From Thermoplasmata archaeon (GTDB lineage: Archaea > Thermoplasmatota > E2 > DHVEG-1): a stretch of 14,064 nucleotides of DNA. Location: assembly GCA_003649715.1 (NCBI GenBank), contig QMSS01000022.1:1-14064 (forward strand), written 5' to 3'. The notes under the pieces were generated by a model. It was not told the DNA's origin, did not search any database, and saw only the letters and a program-made list of their open reading frames with translations. Both the position numbers and the translations under genes were made by a program. Below, piece by piece: positions 1-7,932 of the stretch (the stretch's first letter is position 1; every line of letters begins with the position of its first letter).

Positions 1-1
1 A

Positions 2-598
2 GAATATTGTGATGGTGTCACACCCCAATGTCATATGTCTCCTCAGGTAATTATGAATCACTCCCCTGATTTGGAAAAACCTAGTATCACACCGGAAGTT
101 TTTTGATACCACGCATATGTGCCTCCTTTGGACGTATCTCAGGATGATACCGTTCTATACGGTTCTGGTTTATCATCATCACCACTCTAGATACATATTA
201 TGATGGTATAAGAAAAGGCACTGTTTATAGAATAACAAAGGATTGTCCTAGTAGTCCATGTGGTTGGCCAGGTATCCGTGGTGAAACCCTTTGTCTTTTA
301 CAGAAGATTTTAAAGAATGGTTTTGCTGTTCGTTCTTTTTCTAGTACTAAAAATAAATATTTGGTTTAAAAAAATATTTCCCTAGTATTTGTAAGGTTAG
401 GCTGTATGGTAAAAACCATCTTTTTTCTTGATGCAAATAAGGATATTGCTGCTCGTGTTTTTCTTAATGTTGTTAAACGTAGGATTATTAGCTATCAGGA
501 GTTAAAAACAGGTTACTGATGTTTTTGGGGCAAATTTTAGTAAAAAGGAGAAGGATGTGTCCCTTGGCAGAGATAAGAAGGCAAAATCATCTAAATAA
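2..598 (+). pseudogene. Decayed protein-coding gene of unknown family
   Basis: No intact gene lies in the first 653 bases, but a broken coding track can be followed. One frame is open from base 2, is interrupted by TGA at 104-106 and ends at TAG 188-190. A second frame picks up (open from about 148), reads through a Cys/Pro/Gly-rich stretch (CPSSPCGWPGIRGETLCLLQ, about bases 238-297), meets TAA at 367-369 and continues in the same frame to TGA 517-519. The first frame then resumes with a Lys-rich tail (KKEKDVSLGRDKKAKSSK) ending at TAA 596-598. Amino-acid composition stays protein-like across the breaks, which suggests one gene that has accumulated stops and frameshifts, or a low-quality contig end. 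I do not recognise the family. Alternatively these are unrelated short open stretches. The 5' end lies outside the window. Confidence 0.4.
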
Positions 599-653
599 TA
601 GAAGTAATTGGAGTGTTTTTTTCCTGGAAGATGAATTCTTCTTTGGCGTTTTT

Positions 654-1970
654 TCACATTCGGATGTACTGACTAGGTTGTATGTGTTTTCCATGTCCTG
701 GTGCACCAACTAGGGCATGGTCCTCGATAACTATCTCGCCTCTTACAAATAGGTGTTTTGGAAATAATGCCTTCATCCCCTCGAAGGGGGTCCATCCGCA
801 TTTAGAATGAAGATGCTCTGCTCTAATGTTTTTTATCTCTTCTTTGAGATCAACTATGATCAGATCAGCGTCTCTGCCAATCTCTATTCTCCCCTTAGGA
901 ACACCTGTCAGATCAGCAGGTTTTTCACATAGCATTGATACTAGTTTTTTGAGGCTTAGATTATTTCTTTTAACCTCTGCTAGAAAAAGGGGAAGCATGG
1001 TTTCGGCACCTGGGACACCTGCAGGTGCATCCATGAACTCCGCTTCCTTGTCTTGTAGGGTATGTGGTGCGTGATCAGATTCTAATATGTCGATAAAACC
1101 TTTTTGGATTCCATACCATAGGGTCTCCTGGTCGAGATTGGTTCTGATAGGTGGGTTGACCTTGTAATGTGTCTGATATCTTTTACTTATTTTTTCGATA
1201 TTTAGTAGTAGATGATGTGGCGTAACACCTATGGTGATGTTAGGTGGATGCTTTTTTAGGATCTCAAATCCCTCGCATGATGATAAATGACATATATGTA
1301 TTTTCAATGGTTTCTTTGTTGTTTTAGATGAAAGTAGTATGTTTCTGATAGCATTTTCCTCACATTCTGCTGGGCGCGAGCGGATATGATCCTGTAGATT
1401 GTCTTCAGTGATTCTATGCTGCTGGAGGCATTTGTTGCTTTCAGCATGTATCAATACAGGTCTGTTCAATGAACTTATTTCCTCTAATACATCTCCTAGT
1501 TTTTGTTCATCCAATTGTAGGGAACCTGTGGTATCTCCTAGATATATCTTAAATCCATTGCAGTATTCCGATAGTTTTTTTGCCTCATCGATGTTATTAT
1601 CTATGATACCAGCATATATGCCGTAGTCGACAAAGCTTTTTTTTGAAGCATATCTTATTTTTTCTAAAACATTATTGGTATGTGTCGTTGGAGGGTTTGT
1701 GTTCGGCATGTCGAAAAAGCAGGATATGCCTCCATATGCTGCGGCTTTTGATCCTGTATAGAAATCTTCTTTGTATGTAAAACCTGGTTCTCTGAAATGT
1801 ACATGTAGGTCTATAGCTGCAGGTAGTATGAGCTGATGGCTGAAGCTGTAGTGTTCATCCCCCTTTAATATTTTTTTGATGGCAGTTATTTTTCCATCTT
1901 TTATTCCAATGCAGCCTTCTTCAAATCGTCCATTTAGATATATTTTTCCCTCAATTGTCTGATCCATCAC
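654..1970 (-). CDS. pyrC: Dihydroorotase, type I (PyrC)
   Basis: Catalyses cyclisation of N-carbamoyl-aspartate to dihydroorotate, the third step of de novo pyrimidine synthesis, in the cytoplasm. The amidohydrolase metal site is complete in 438 residues. HVH (His56, His58) lies in the DLHVHFREPG motif. Lys141, the residue carbamylated in this family, is in GFKIYLG. His175 is in LIHAES and His228 in HICHLS. The catalytic/metal Asp299 is in the ESDHAPHT signature. Length and motif order fit type I dihydroorotases. The start is probably GTG at 1970, 8 nt after a GGAG site (1979-1982); an ATG follows immediately at 1967. The GTGA overlap with the upstream AMMECR1 gene implies one transcript and translational coupling. 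Nothing looks damaged. An allantoinase is a less likely reading. Confidence 0.95.
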   Translation of the reverse strand: MMDQTIEGKIYLNGRFEEGCIGIKDGKITAIKKILKGDEHYSFSHQLILPAAIDLHVHFREPGFTYKEDFYTGSKAAAYGGISCFFDMPNTNPPTTHTNNVLEKIRYASKKSFVDYGIYAGIIDNNIDEAKKLSEYCNGFKIYLGDTTGSLQLDEQKLGDVLEEISSLNRPVLIHAESNKCLQQHRITEDNLQDHIRSRPAECEENAIRNILLSSKTTKKPLKIHICHLSSCEGFEILKKHPPNITIGVTPHHLLLNIEKISKRYQTHYKVNPPIRTNLDQETLWYGIQKGFIDILESDHAPHTLQDKEAEFMDAPAGVPGAETMLPLFLAEVKRNNLSLKKLVSMLCEKPADLTGVPKGRIEIGRDADLIIVDLKEEIKNIRAEHLHSKCGWTPFEGMKALFPKHLFVRGEIVIEDHALVGAPGHGKHIQPSQYIRM

Positions 1971-2575
1971 AGTTTTTTCTCCATTATATTTCCTCTTGGA
2001 ATGGTTTCTGTGAAAATCTGTCCGGTGAACCTGTATATTTTTGTGTTTTTATCAAACCATGCATCTGGTAGTAATCCTGCTTTCATGCAGGTATGTGAGA
2101 GAAATTCCTCTACACTCCATTTTTGTTCAACTGGTACTTGTGGTAGAAGCAGCCCTCTGTAGAATCCCTGCTCAGCTATCAGTCCATCTCTTCCAACTTT
2201 TATCTGAGACAGATAGTCTCTTGGGTTGCTAACTTTGATTACCTCTGGTTTTGTCAAAACTGTTACTTCTATGATTATGCTGTCCAACTCTTTTTCTGCT
2301 AATGGTGGAAAACGTGGATCATGTGTTGCTGATTTAGCTGAGTCTATTATAGCATTTTTTAATGGCATTATTGGTTCTGGTATGCCTATGCATCCTCGTA
2401 GATCATGTTCTGGAAAGGTATGTATAGTTACAAATACTCCTCTTTTTTCATTGAAAATATTTTCTAAATCCGTTACTCTCTGTTGGGAGGGTGCCACGGT
2501 TTTTTTTACATAGTCTTCTATGGTCTGCCGAGCTAGTTTTACTGCCTTTATTCCTTCCTCCAATCTAAGCATCAT
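1967..2575 (-). CDS. AMMECR1-domain protein
   Basis: Small cytoplasmic protein of the AMMECR1 family, which is widespread in archaea and eukaryotes but has no agreed biochemical function. The diagnostic LRGCIG motif is present (residues 59-64 counted from the start chosen here), as are the downstream DPRFPPL and the conserved C-terminal stretch containing LLLPQVPVE and WSVEEFLSHTC. The frame stays open upstream to a TTG at 2635, but the first 20 codons there cover a TATA box (2610-2617) and read as AT-rich noise. I therefore place the start at ATG 2575 (or 2572), giving about 202 residues, the usual family length. It overlaps pyrC by 4 bases and is the first gene of a two-gene operon. In some genomes AMMECR1 is linked to MEMO and radical-SAM genes; neither is visible here, so the link with pyrC is only co-transcription. 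Confidence 0.9.
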   Translation of the reverse strand: MMLRLEEGIKAVKLARQTIEDYVKKTVAPSQQRVTDLENIFNEKRGVFVTIHTFPEHDLRGCIGIPEPIMPLKNAIIDSAKSATHDPRFPPLAEKELDSIIIEVTVLTKPEVIKVSNPRDYLSQIKVGRDGLIAEQGFYRGLLLPQVPVEQKWSVEEFLSHTCMKAGLLPDAWFDKNTKIYRFTGQIFTETIPRGNIMEKKL

Positions 2576-2609
2576 AGTTAGTTCCAATCGTGGTATTATG
2601 GGTTTGATG

Positions 2610-2617
2610 TATTTAAA
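2610..2617 (-). promoter_or_regulatory. TATA box of the AMMECR1-pyrC operon
   Basis: On the minus strand the bases read TTTAAATA. The centre is about 38 bp upstream of ATG 2575, so transcription would begin about 10-15 nt before the start codon, giving a short leader. This is the main argument for the shortened AMMECR1 start. It follows an aglB-side T-tract (2634-2640), so the operon probably has its own promoter rather than reading through from aglB. Confidence 0.55.
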
Positions 2618-2716
2618 CAATAAGTTTTTTCTCAAAAAAAGATTTCTTTCGAATTTTTGATTTTGTATGGGAGGAAAGAAGATGGGGGATGAGGAAAGGA
2701 GATTTTTTTTATGAGC

Positions 2717-2723
2717 AAAAAAA
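2717..2723 (-). terminator. Oligo-T terminator of aglB
   Basis: Downstream of the aglB stop, the transcript-sense (minus) strand runs through a C-rich pyrimidine stretch into T7 (plus-strand A7 at 2717-2723). A second T7 lies at 2634-2640, just before the promoter of the next operon. U-rich tracts without a stable hairpin are the usual archaeal intrinsic terminators. Confidence 0.5.
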
Positions 2724-2746
2724 GAAGGGAGGGGGAACTGATTTTT

Positions 2747-4275
2747 TTATTCTTCTTTCGATAGCATGATTTCTAGGATTCTTTGTTTTTCTTCGGTTTT
2801 TAGTTCTAGATGTCCTTTGAAGATGTATGTTATGTTTTGTCCTGTTTCGTTTATGGTTTCATTTACTGTGACATTGTACCAGCCAGGCATCAGCTCTGCT
2901 GTGTACGATCCATTTTTATCTGATGTGATTTCAGTGTATTCTGCAGTGTTGTTTTTAACAGACAGATCGGGTATAAATTTGATTGTGATATTGCCTATAC
3001 TTTTGTTTTCATATGTTGTGTTGCCGCTTACTGTGACTGACATTTTGGTTAGTGTTATGTCGAGATATCTGGTACCCTCACCCAGGTGTGTAATGAGTTG
3101 GTCATGGAAGGAGTATATTCCTTGTTTTCCTCTTTCATCTACCGATATATTGTAAACTCCGGGTATGAGTTTTACCTGATAGTATCCTGTTTCATTTGAC
3201 TTAGCAGTTTTTCTGATAGCGGTGTTGTTTTTTGTGTTTTTATCTGGTAGGAATAGTATGGAAATCTCCTTTATCGCTTTGTTTTCATACTTGGTGTATC
3301 CTTTTACTGTGACTGATGCTAGTTTGAGTGATATGTTGAATGTTGTTGTTTGGTTTTCTTCAAGTGTGATTTCTTCTTCTGTCTCGTAGTCAAGATTTTT
3401 TGTTGTGAGGTTGATCTTTGTGGCATTGACAACATATTTTCCTGGGATAAGCTGCTGGAAGTGGTATTCACCTGTTTTGTTTGTTGTGAGGACTGCAACT
3501 TGTTTTCTTTTTCCATCGGGTTTCTCATAGAAAAGCGTGATGTTTACGCCATTCATTTCTTCTCCAGCGTCGTATTCATCATTGTTGTTTGAATCATAGT
3601 AGACATATCCTTGAACCGAAGAGGGTTTTGGTTTGGATATGTTGTAGCTGTTGTTTCCAGGATGCACACGTATATAGCTTTCATGTATAACAAAATCATT
3701 AAATGTCGCTCTTATGAGGTATATACCAGGCATTAAATCTGATGAGGTGTTGTAATGCCCATTTTCATCTGTTGTGAATCTCTGTATTGTTCCTGTTTGG
3801 TTTATACCTCCAGTTTTAGGATCAAATTCTTCAATTTCTATGAGTGTTATATTTGCATGAGGTATCGGTTCATCAGATGATGCATTGTATGTCTCATTGT
3901 TGTCTTTATTAATGTAAACATATCCTTCTATGTGGGAGGGGGATATGGTTATGTTCAAAGTTCGTCTGTAGTTTGTACCAGGTCTACGCATAGCTTCATC
4001 ATCAGATATAGGCGCCAGCTCTGGATCATCTTTGCTGTCAAATGTAACATTTTTTAGTTGAAATGCGTTGATCCCCAACTCCGGGTATCTGCGGATTTGA
4101 AGGGTTATATTACCTGCGGGTGCTATCAAACTAAAATAGCCGTCAATAGTGGTGTTGGTTTTGTCATGATCAATTGGAATATTTGTTCCATAGTGGGTGA
4201 TATTTTTCTGAATCACTACCTGAGCATTTACTGGTTGATCCATGAAGGTAACTGTGCCATTGATGTATGCTCCTT
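2747..4275 (-). repeat. Five protein-level repeats in the AglB C-terminus
   Basis: Approximate repeats (residues numbered from TTG 6913): 880-945, 985-1095, 1098-1197, 1199-1289 and 1291-1386. The shared core is a turn followed by a strand: DGYFSLIAPAGN, NGHYNTSSDLMPGIY, TGEYHFQQLIPGKY, TGYYQVKLIPGVY and NGSYTAELMPGWY. Repeats 4 and 5 also share starts (ASVTVKGYTKYENK and MSVTVSGNTTYENK) and a DKNTKNNTA/DLSVKNNTA block. Repeats 2 and 3 share GYVY followed by an Asn/Asp-rich loop. I count about 31 N-x-S/T sequons from residue 880 onward, against about six before it. Confidence 0.8.
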
Positions 4276-6898
4276 CATAGTATTTAGCTATGACAACTGC
4301 GCTTGTACCTCTGAAATAGGGGTATTTTGATATATCTGATATGTACTCAGCATAAAAATGCTTCATACCCCAGCAGGGGAGCTGCAAATTGTCTCTAGAG
4401 GGGGAGTTCCCCATATATGCTCTGAAGAACATGGTTTTATAGTAGGCTGGCTTGTATTCTGTTTTGGTATCAGTAATTACAATTCGGCTTCTCTCATCTC
4501 GAGGCATATCATTTAGCTCGCTAGCCGCCCATTCACCATTAGTTTTTGATCCATCTGGATCTAAGCGGTATCCCACATAACGTACTTTGATAAAATCATC
4601 CTCGGGGTTACTAAGTTTCATACCACCTGATTTAAACGCAGGTAGAACGATGCTTTTATCTGCTAAGAATGCGAAAATGTTGAATATCTGCTTGTCATAG
4701 CCTTCGACGCCGTAGTAGCGTATACTATAACCTGTAACATTCTGAATCTCATGATATAACCATGTAATATTTTCATCATCCAACTTCAACAACAGACTGG
4801 TTATATCATGATAAAATGCGTTTTCAGGCCACTGCTCTCCAACCTTATATCTCTTACTCAGCTCTTCATCATATTCCTCACCAATCGGAGCCATGTAGGA
4901 TGGAGCAGTTGTAGGCTCCTCTATCCAAGTAGTTATATTAACCGTGTTGTTTTTTCCAACATATCTTTCTAAAACATCAGCTATATCAGAGGATATCTTC
5001 CCATCGTTATGTTTAGCAGCTCCCTCCAGTAATCTAATGATCAGAACAGCGGTCGCCTCCTTCTCACTAGTAGCAGTATGGAAGTTAGCCGCAGGAGGTA
5101 TACCACTCTGGAAGTTATCAGCAACCGTTGGATGTCCACCGACAGCAGATTCATAAAAACCGTAGTCCCACCAGGAAATAAAAGCAGGTCTTTTAACATG
5201 ATCTGGAATGTCAGAGTCCTGTATGCTAAGCCAGGAGAGAGCATCCACCCAATACTGTTCTTTATAGGATGTCAAACCAAATGCACCAGAATAATTTTTT
5301 CCAAAAATAGCCTGTTTTTTAACACCTGGTACTGCCGCATCTAATGCAAGAACAGAGTTAGACAACAATATGAGCAAAACAAAAAGGATACCAAAAACAT
5401 GGATAACATCTACCCCCTTGCGCAGACCGCGAAAACCTCCACCTGCTCCCCTAATGTTTCTAAGCATACGTCTATAATCAATCTTGTCTATAACAAGCCA
5501 TACAGTCCATCCACCCAGCAATGCAACAATTGGGACCAAATCATTTAGAAAACGACCAGCAACAGATGTAAGCCACATCTCTATCAGAAACAGTATTATG
5601 AAAAATAGATACTCTCTTCGATGGCTTCTAAAATAGAAATATATAAGTAGGAAAAAACCAGCCCATGCTAACCAGTAGAGAATAGGTCCATAGGACATCA
5701 CTGTTCTACTAATACTATATGTACCTGCCTCTGCAATAGTTTGAGACACCTTATTTCCATAAATACCCTTACCATATAATACATTAGCAAGTTTTGAAAG
5801 AGGAGACAGAAAGGTGATATATGAGGACAGATATCTAACAAAATATAGAAATACAAGTGTAATGCCAGCGATACAGAAAATAGACGGCAGTGATATCACC
5901 CATGGAATCCTCTTTCTAGAGAGGAAGAGGTATATGACTCCAAGGGCTGCTACTAGAAGCCAAGAAAAAAGGAAAACATCTATTTTGAATCCCCCTATTT
6001 TGGCTATACGTAGAGGGAAATAGATAAGGTAGCCCATAGCTAAAACAGCTAATGTGTTTCTAGCTACTTTTAGCTCTATCTTACTTGTAAAAATATCTAT
6101 CAGCATTTGTACAACTGCATAGATTGCAACAACAACGTAGATAAAGTCGGCTTCAACCCAGGTTAGAGATAGGGCACCTAAGGCTACTCCTGATAGCAGG
6201 GCGTATAGCAGGGATCTCCATATATCTTCCTCCTTAAGGCTTTTTATTAGGAATAAGAATATGATGAAAAACAGCAGCAGGTTTAGAGAATCATGGTCGA
6301 ACAGAGAATATGCAGAGCCATGACCAGAGGCTATGTGAATTGGTATCAGAGGAACAAACAAGGCTGCAGTAAGACCTGTTTTTCTGCCAAAAAGCATCTC
6401 CCCTATAATATACACGGGAAACACAAGCAGGGCGCCAAATAGAGCAGGGACAAACTGCATAGAGTACCCAATTGCATTTGTCTCATCCATGAAAGGAAGT
6501 AGAAGTCTACTAAACCCTATAGCCAACATGCTCAGCAGGGGAGGTCTGCCACCACTTCTCCCGACAGGGTAGTTCAGAATGGGATCTGGCGAAGAATAGA
6601 AGGGATATTGCCCTGTTTTTATAATGTTTTCTACCAGTCTCATGTTGTAATATGGGTCGGGACCTGAAAGGTAGAATCTTTCACTTAGTGTTTTTCCCTC
6701 TGGGTTAATGACTGTCCCTGATGAGAGATTGAAATATGTGTTTAAAAACAATGTGAGTATAAAGATTCCTATTAAAGCTGCTGCGATCCACCAGTTCCTT
6801 TCAGAGAAAGAAGGTTTTTTTTCTGTAAATGTTTTTTTTGTAGAAACATGTTTTGTCTCATATGAAATGGTCTTTTTTGTATATGCTCTCTTTCTCAT
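2747..6898 (-). CDS. aglB: Oligosaccharyltransferase AglB/STT3 with long C-terminal repeat extension
   Basis: Membrane enzyme that moves a lipid-linked glycan onto Asn in N-x-S/T sequons of exported proteins. Residues are numbered from TTG 6913; subtract 5 for my start. After a basic N-terminus, TM1 is at about 41-58. The catalytic set is complete: SGPDPYYN with Asp86, FDHDS (206-208), the TIAE motif (392-395) and WWDYG (581-585). About a dozen TM segments end near 522. From about 880, five beta-sandwich-like repeats follow, each with a (T/N)G-Y...L-PG-Y-type core. Repeats 2 and 3 add Asp/Asn-rich loops like SdrD B-type or carboxypeptidase-regulatory domains. This makes it several hundred residues longer than typical archaeal AglB. 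The start is ATG 6898, with GGGTGA (6906-6911) 7 nt ahead; the TTG at 6913 has no such site. Repeats 4 and 5 look like a recent tandem copy. Confidence 0.96.
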   Translation of the reverse strand: MRKRAYTKKTISYETKHVSTKKTFTEKKPSFSERNWWIAAALIGIFILTLFLNTYFNLSSGTVINPEGKTLSERFYLSGPDPYYNMRLVENIIKTGQYPFYSSPDPILNYPVGRSGGRPPLLSMLAIGFSRLLLPFMDETNAIGYSMQFVPALFGALLVFPVYIIGEMLFGRKTGLTAALFVPLIPIHIASGHGSAYSLFDHDSLNLLLFFIIFLFLIKSLKEEDIWRSLLYALLSGVALGALSLTWVEADFIYVVVAIYAVVQMLIDIFTSKIELKVARNTLAVLAMGYLIYFPLRIAKIGGFKIDVFLFSWLLVAALGVIYLFLSRKRIPWVISLPSIFCIAGITLVFLYFVRYLSSYITFLSPLSKLANVLYGKGIYGNKVSQTIAEAGTYSISRTVMSYGPILYWLAWAGFFLLIYFYFRSHRREYLFFIILFLIEMWLTSVAGRFLNDLVPIVALLGGWTVWLVIDKIDYRRMLRNIRGAGGGFRGLRKGVDVIHVFGILFVLLILLSNSVLALDAAVPGVKKQAIFGKNYSGAFGLTSYKEQYWVDALSWLSIQDSDIPDHVKRPAFISWWDYGFYESAVGGHPTVADNFQSGIPPAANFHTATSEKEATAVLIIRLLEGAAKHNDGKISSDIADVLERYVGKNNTVNITTWIEEPTTAPSYMAPIGEEYDEELSKRYKVGEQWPENAFYHDITSLLLKLDDENITWLYHEIQNVTGYSIRYYGVEGYDKQIFNIFAFLADKSIVLPAFKSGGMKLSNPEDDFIKVRYVGYRLDPDGSKTNGEWAASELNDMPRDERSRIVITDTKTEYKPAYYKTMFFRAYMGNSPSRDNLQLPCWGMKHFYAEYISDISKYPYFRGTSAVVIAKYYEGAYINGTVTFMDQPVNAQVVIQKNITHYGTNIPIDHDKTNTTIDGYFSLIAPAGNITLQIRRYPELGINAFQLKNVTFDSKDDPELAPISDDEAMRRPGTNYRRTLNITISPSHIEGYVYINKDNNETYNASSDEPIPHANITLIEIEEFDPKTGGINQTGTIQRFTTDENGHYNTSSDLMPGIYLIRATFNDFVIHESYIRVHPGNNSYNISKPKPSSVQGYVYYDSNNNDEYDAGEEMNGVNITLFYEKPDGKRKQVAVLTTNKTGEYHFQQLIPGKYVVNATKINLTTKNLDYETEEEITLEENQTTTFNISLKLASVTVKGYTKYENKAIKEISILFLPDKNTKNNTAIRKTAKSNETGYYQVKLIPGVYNISVDERGKQGIYSFHDQLITHLGEGTRYLDITLTKMSVTVSGNTTYENKSIGNITIKFIPDLSVKNNTAEYTEITSDKNGSYTAELMPGWYNVTVNETINETGQNITYIFKGHLELKTEEKQRILEIMLSKEE

Positions 6899-6905
6899 TT
6901 TTATT

Positions 6906-6911
6906 TCACCC
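6906..6911 (-). promoter_or_regulatory. Ribosome binding site deciding the aglB start
   Basis: The minus strand reads GGGTGA, matching the end of an archaeal SD, and lies 7 nt before ATG 6898. The alternative TTG start at 6913 overlaps this site, so it is unlikely to be used. Confidence 0.6.
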
Positions 6912-6920
6912 AAGGAGAGG

Positions 6921-6939
6921 GGTTGAATAGGTTACAACC
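6921..6939. repeat. Inverted repeat GGTTG-N9-CAACC at the aglB transcription start
   Basis: Perfect 5-bp arms at 6921-6925 and 6935-6939, between the putative aglB TATA box (6953-6960) and the start codon. The predicted transcription start (about 6931) falls inside it. It could be an operator half-site pair or a chance feature; it is too short to be sure. Confidence 0.3.
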
Positions 6940-6952
6940 GTAAATCTATAGT

Positions 6953-6960
6953 CTTATAAA
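6953..6960 (-). promoter_or_regulatory. TATA box of aglB
   Basis: The minus strand reads TTTATAAG. Its centre is about 26 bp upstream of about 6931, which leaves a leader of about 33 nt containing the SD of ATG 6898. Upstream of it is a 27-nt run of pure pyrimidines on the plus strand (6976-7002), that is, purines on the coding strand. Confidence 0.5.
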
Positions 6961-7032
6961 TAACTTACCTCCTCATTCTCTTTCTTTTTTCTCTCCTTTT
7001 TTGTTTAGCTGGTAATCTCTACTACGTTTTTT

Positions 7033-7914
7033 TCAATCTAAAAGTTTTTCTTCTAATATTTTTGCTACACAGGATGCTATCTTTACTTTGCTGAATTTAC
7101 TATGTATGGTATCAGTTGATATGATTTCATCGCATCCTGCAGAGAGTAGTTTCTCAACAGCGTTTCCGATGAATAAGCCATGTGTGCATGCTACATATAT
7201 TTTTTCTGCACCCTGTCTTTTTAGTTCTTTTATAGATTTTGCCATTGTTCCACCTGTTGATATGATGTCGTCGATGATCAGGATTTTCTTTTTTTTCACA
7301 TTTAGATTCTTAGGTTTTATTTCTACTATATGATCACTGATACGTGTTTTTTCCATGTAGTCGTATTCACAGTCTATTATATTGGATGCCATCTGTGCTC
7401 TTTCTAAGGCTCCCTTATCTGGGGCGAGTACTAGGTCAATGTTGCTGTTTTTCTTGTTTTTGATATATTCGGCTATTTCTGATACTGCCGTGCAGCTGAC
7501 TGCAGGTATTCTAAAAAAATCAAGTATATGTTTTTTGTGGGGGTCTATGATAATTGTCTTGGATGCATGTAGACTTATATGTTCTGCAATAGCTCTTGCG
7601 CTTATGGGTTCTCCTTTGTTGAATTTTTTGTCCTGTCTGCTGTAGCCAAAGTAGGGTATTACAACCGTGATTGTGTTCGCACCTGCCTCTGACAGGGCAT
7701 CTTGGAGTAGAAGGAGTTCTATTATGTTGTTGTCAGGATAGGTGTTTTGGACAACAACTATGTCCTCATCCTCTATCTCATCTAAAATACGTATGTAGAG
7801 TTCATTGTCTGGAAAACGTTTTATTTCTGTTTTTACTAGAGGCCATCCTAGTTGTTTGGATAAATCTTTTGCAACTGTTTTAGATGCTGAGCCGCTAAGT
7901 ATATACCTGCCCAT
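7033..7914 (-). CDS. prs: Ribose-phosphate pyrophosphokinase (PRPP synthetase)
   Basis: Makes 5-phosphoribosyl-1-diphosphate from ribose 5-phosphate and ATP, the activated sugar for nucleotide, histidine and tryptophan synthesis. At 293 residues it fits the archaeal enzymes. Visible motifs are KRFPDNE (32-38), the flexible catalytic loop around YSRQDKKFNKGEPIS (91-105), DPHK (124-127), and the PRPP-binding loop IIDDIISTGGTM (213-224), with two acidic residues and the TGGT turn. The start is ATG 7912-7914. No SD precedes it, and a TATA box sits 22-23 bp upstream, so the message is probably leaderless. It is divergent from the surface-protein gene at 8018 and upstream of aglB, which has its own promoter. 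Its product is needed for the orotate step downstream of the PyrC reaction. No defects are seen. Confidence 0.95.
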   Translation of the reverse strand: MGRYILSGSASKTVAKDLSKQLGWPLVKTEIKRFPDNELYIRILDEIEDEDIVVVQNTYPDNNIIELLLLQDALSEAGANTITVVIPYFGYSRQDKKFNKGEPISARAIAEHISLHASKTIIIDPHKKHILDFFRIPAVSCTAVSEIAEYIKNKKNSNIDLVLAPDKGALERAQMASNIIDCEYDYMEKTRISDHIVEIKPKNLNVKKKKILIIDDIISTGGTMAKSIKELKRQGAEKIYVACTHGLFIGNAVEKLLSAGCDEIISTDTIHSKFSKVKIASCVAKILEEKLLD

Positions 7915-7932
7915 TTTATGCTTATCCTTTCC

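Noticed and set aside
519..713. Separate 64-residue plus-strand gene
   Set aside because: It has no SD or promoter, runs antisense into the end of pyrC, and has unremarkable composition. It is better explained as a shadow of the eroded region.
2576..2635. Twenty extra N-terminal residues on AMMECR1 starting at TTG 2635
   Set aside because: The stretch contains the TATA box and a T7 tract, and the family domain begins after ATG 2575.
2766..3155. Long plus-strand open frames opposite aglB, prs, cdc6 and the reductase
   Set aside because: They lie antisense to genes with complete catalytic motifs, lack promoters and SDs, and their translations show no domain pattern.
3890..4275. Frameshift or fusion artefact joining AglB to a separate adhesin
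   Set aside because: The frame is continuous through 2747-6898, with no start signal or SD at the junction near residue 880, and composition changes gradually. It reads as one protein.
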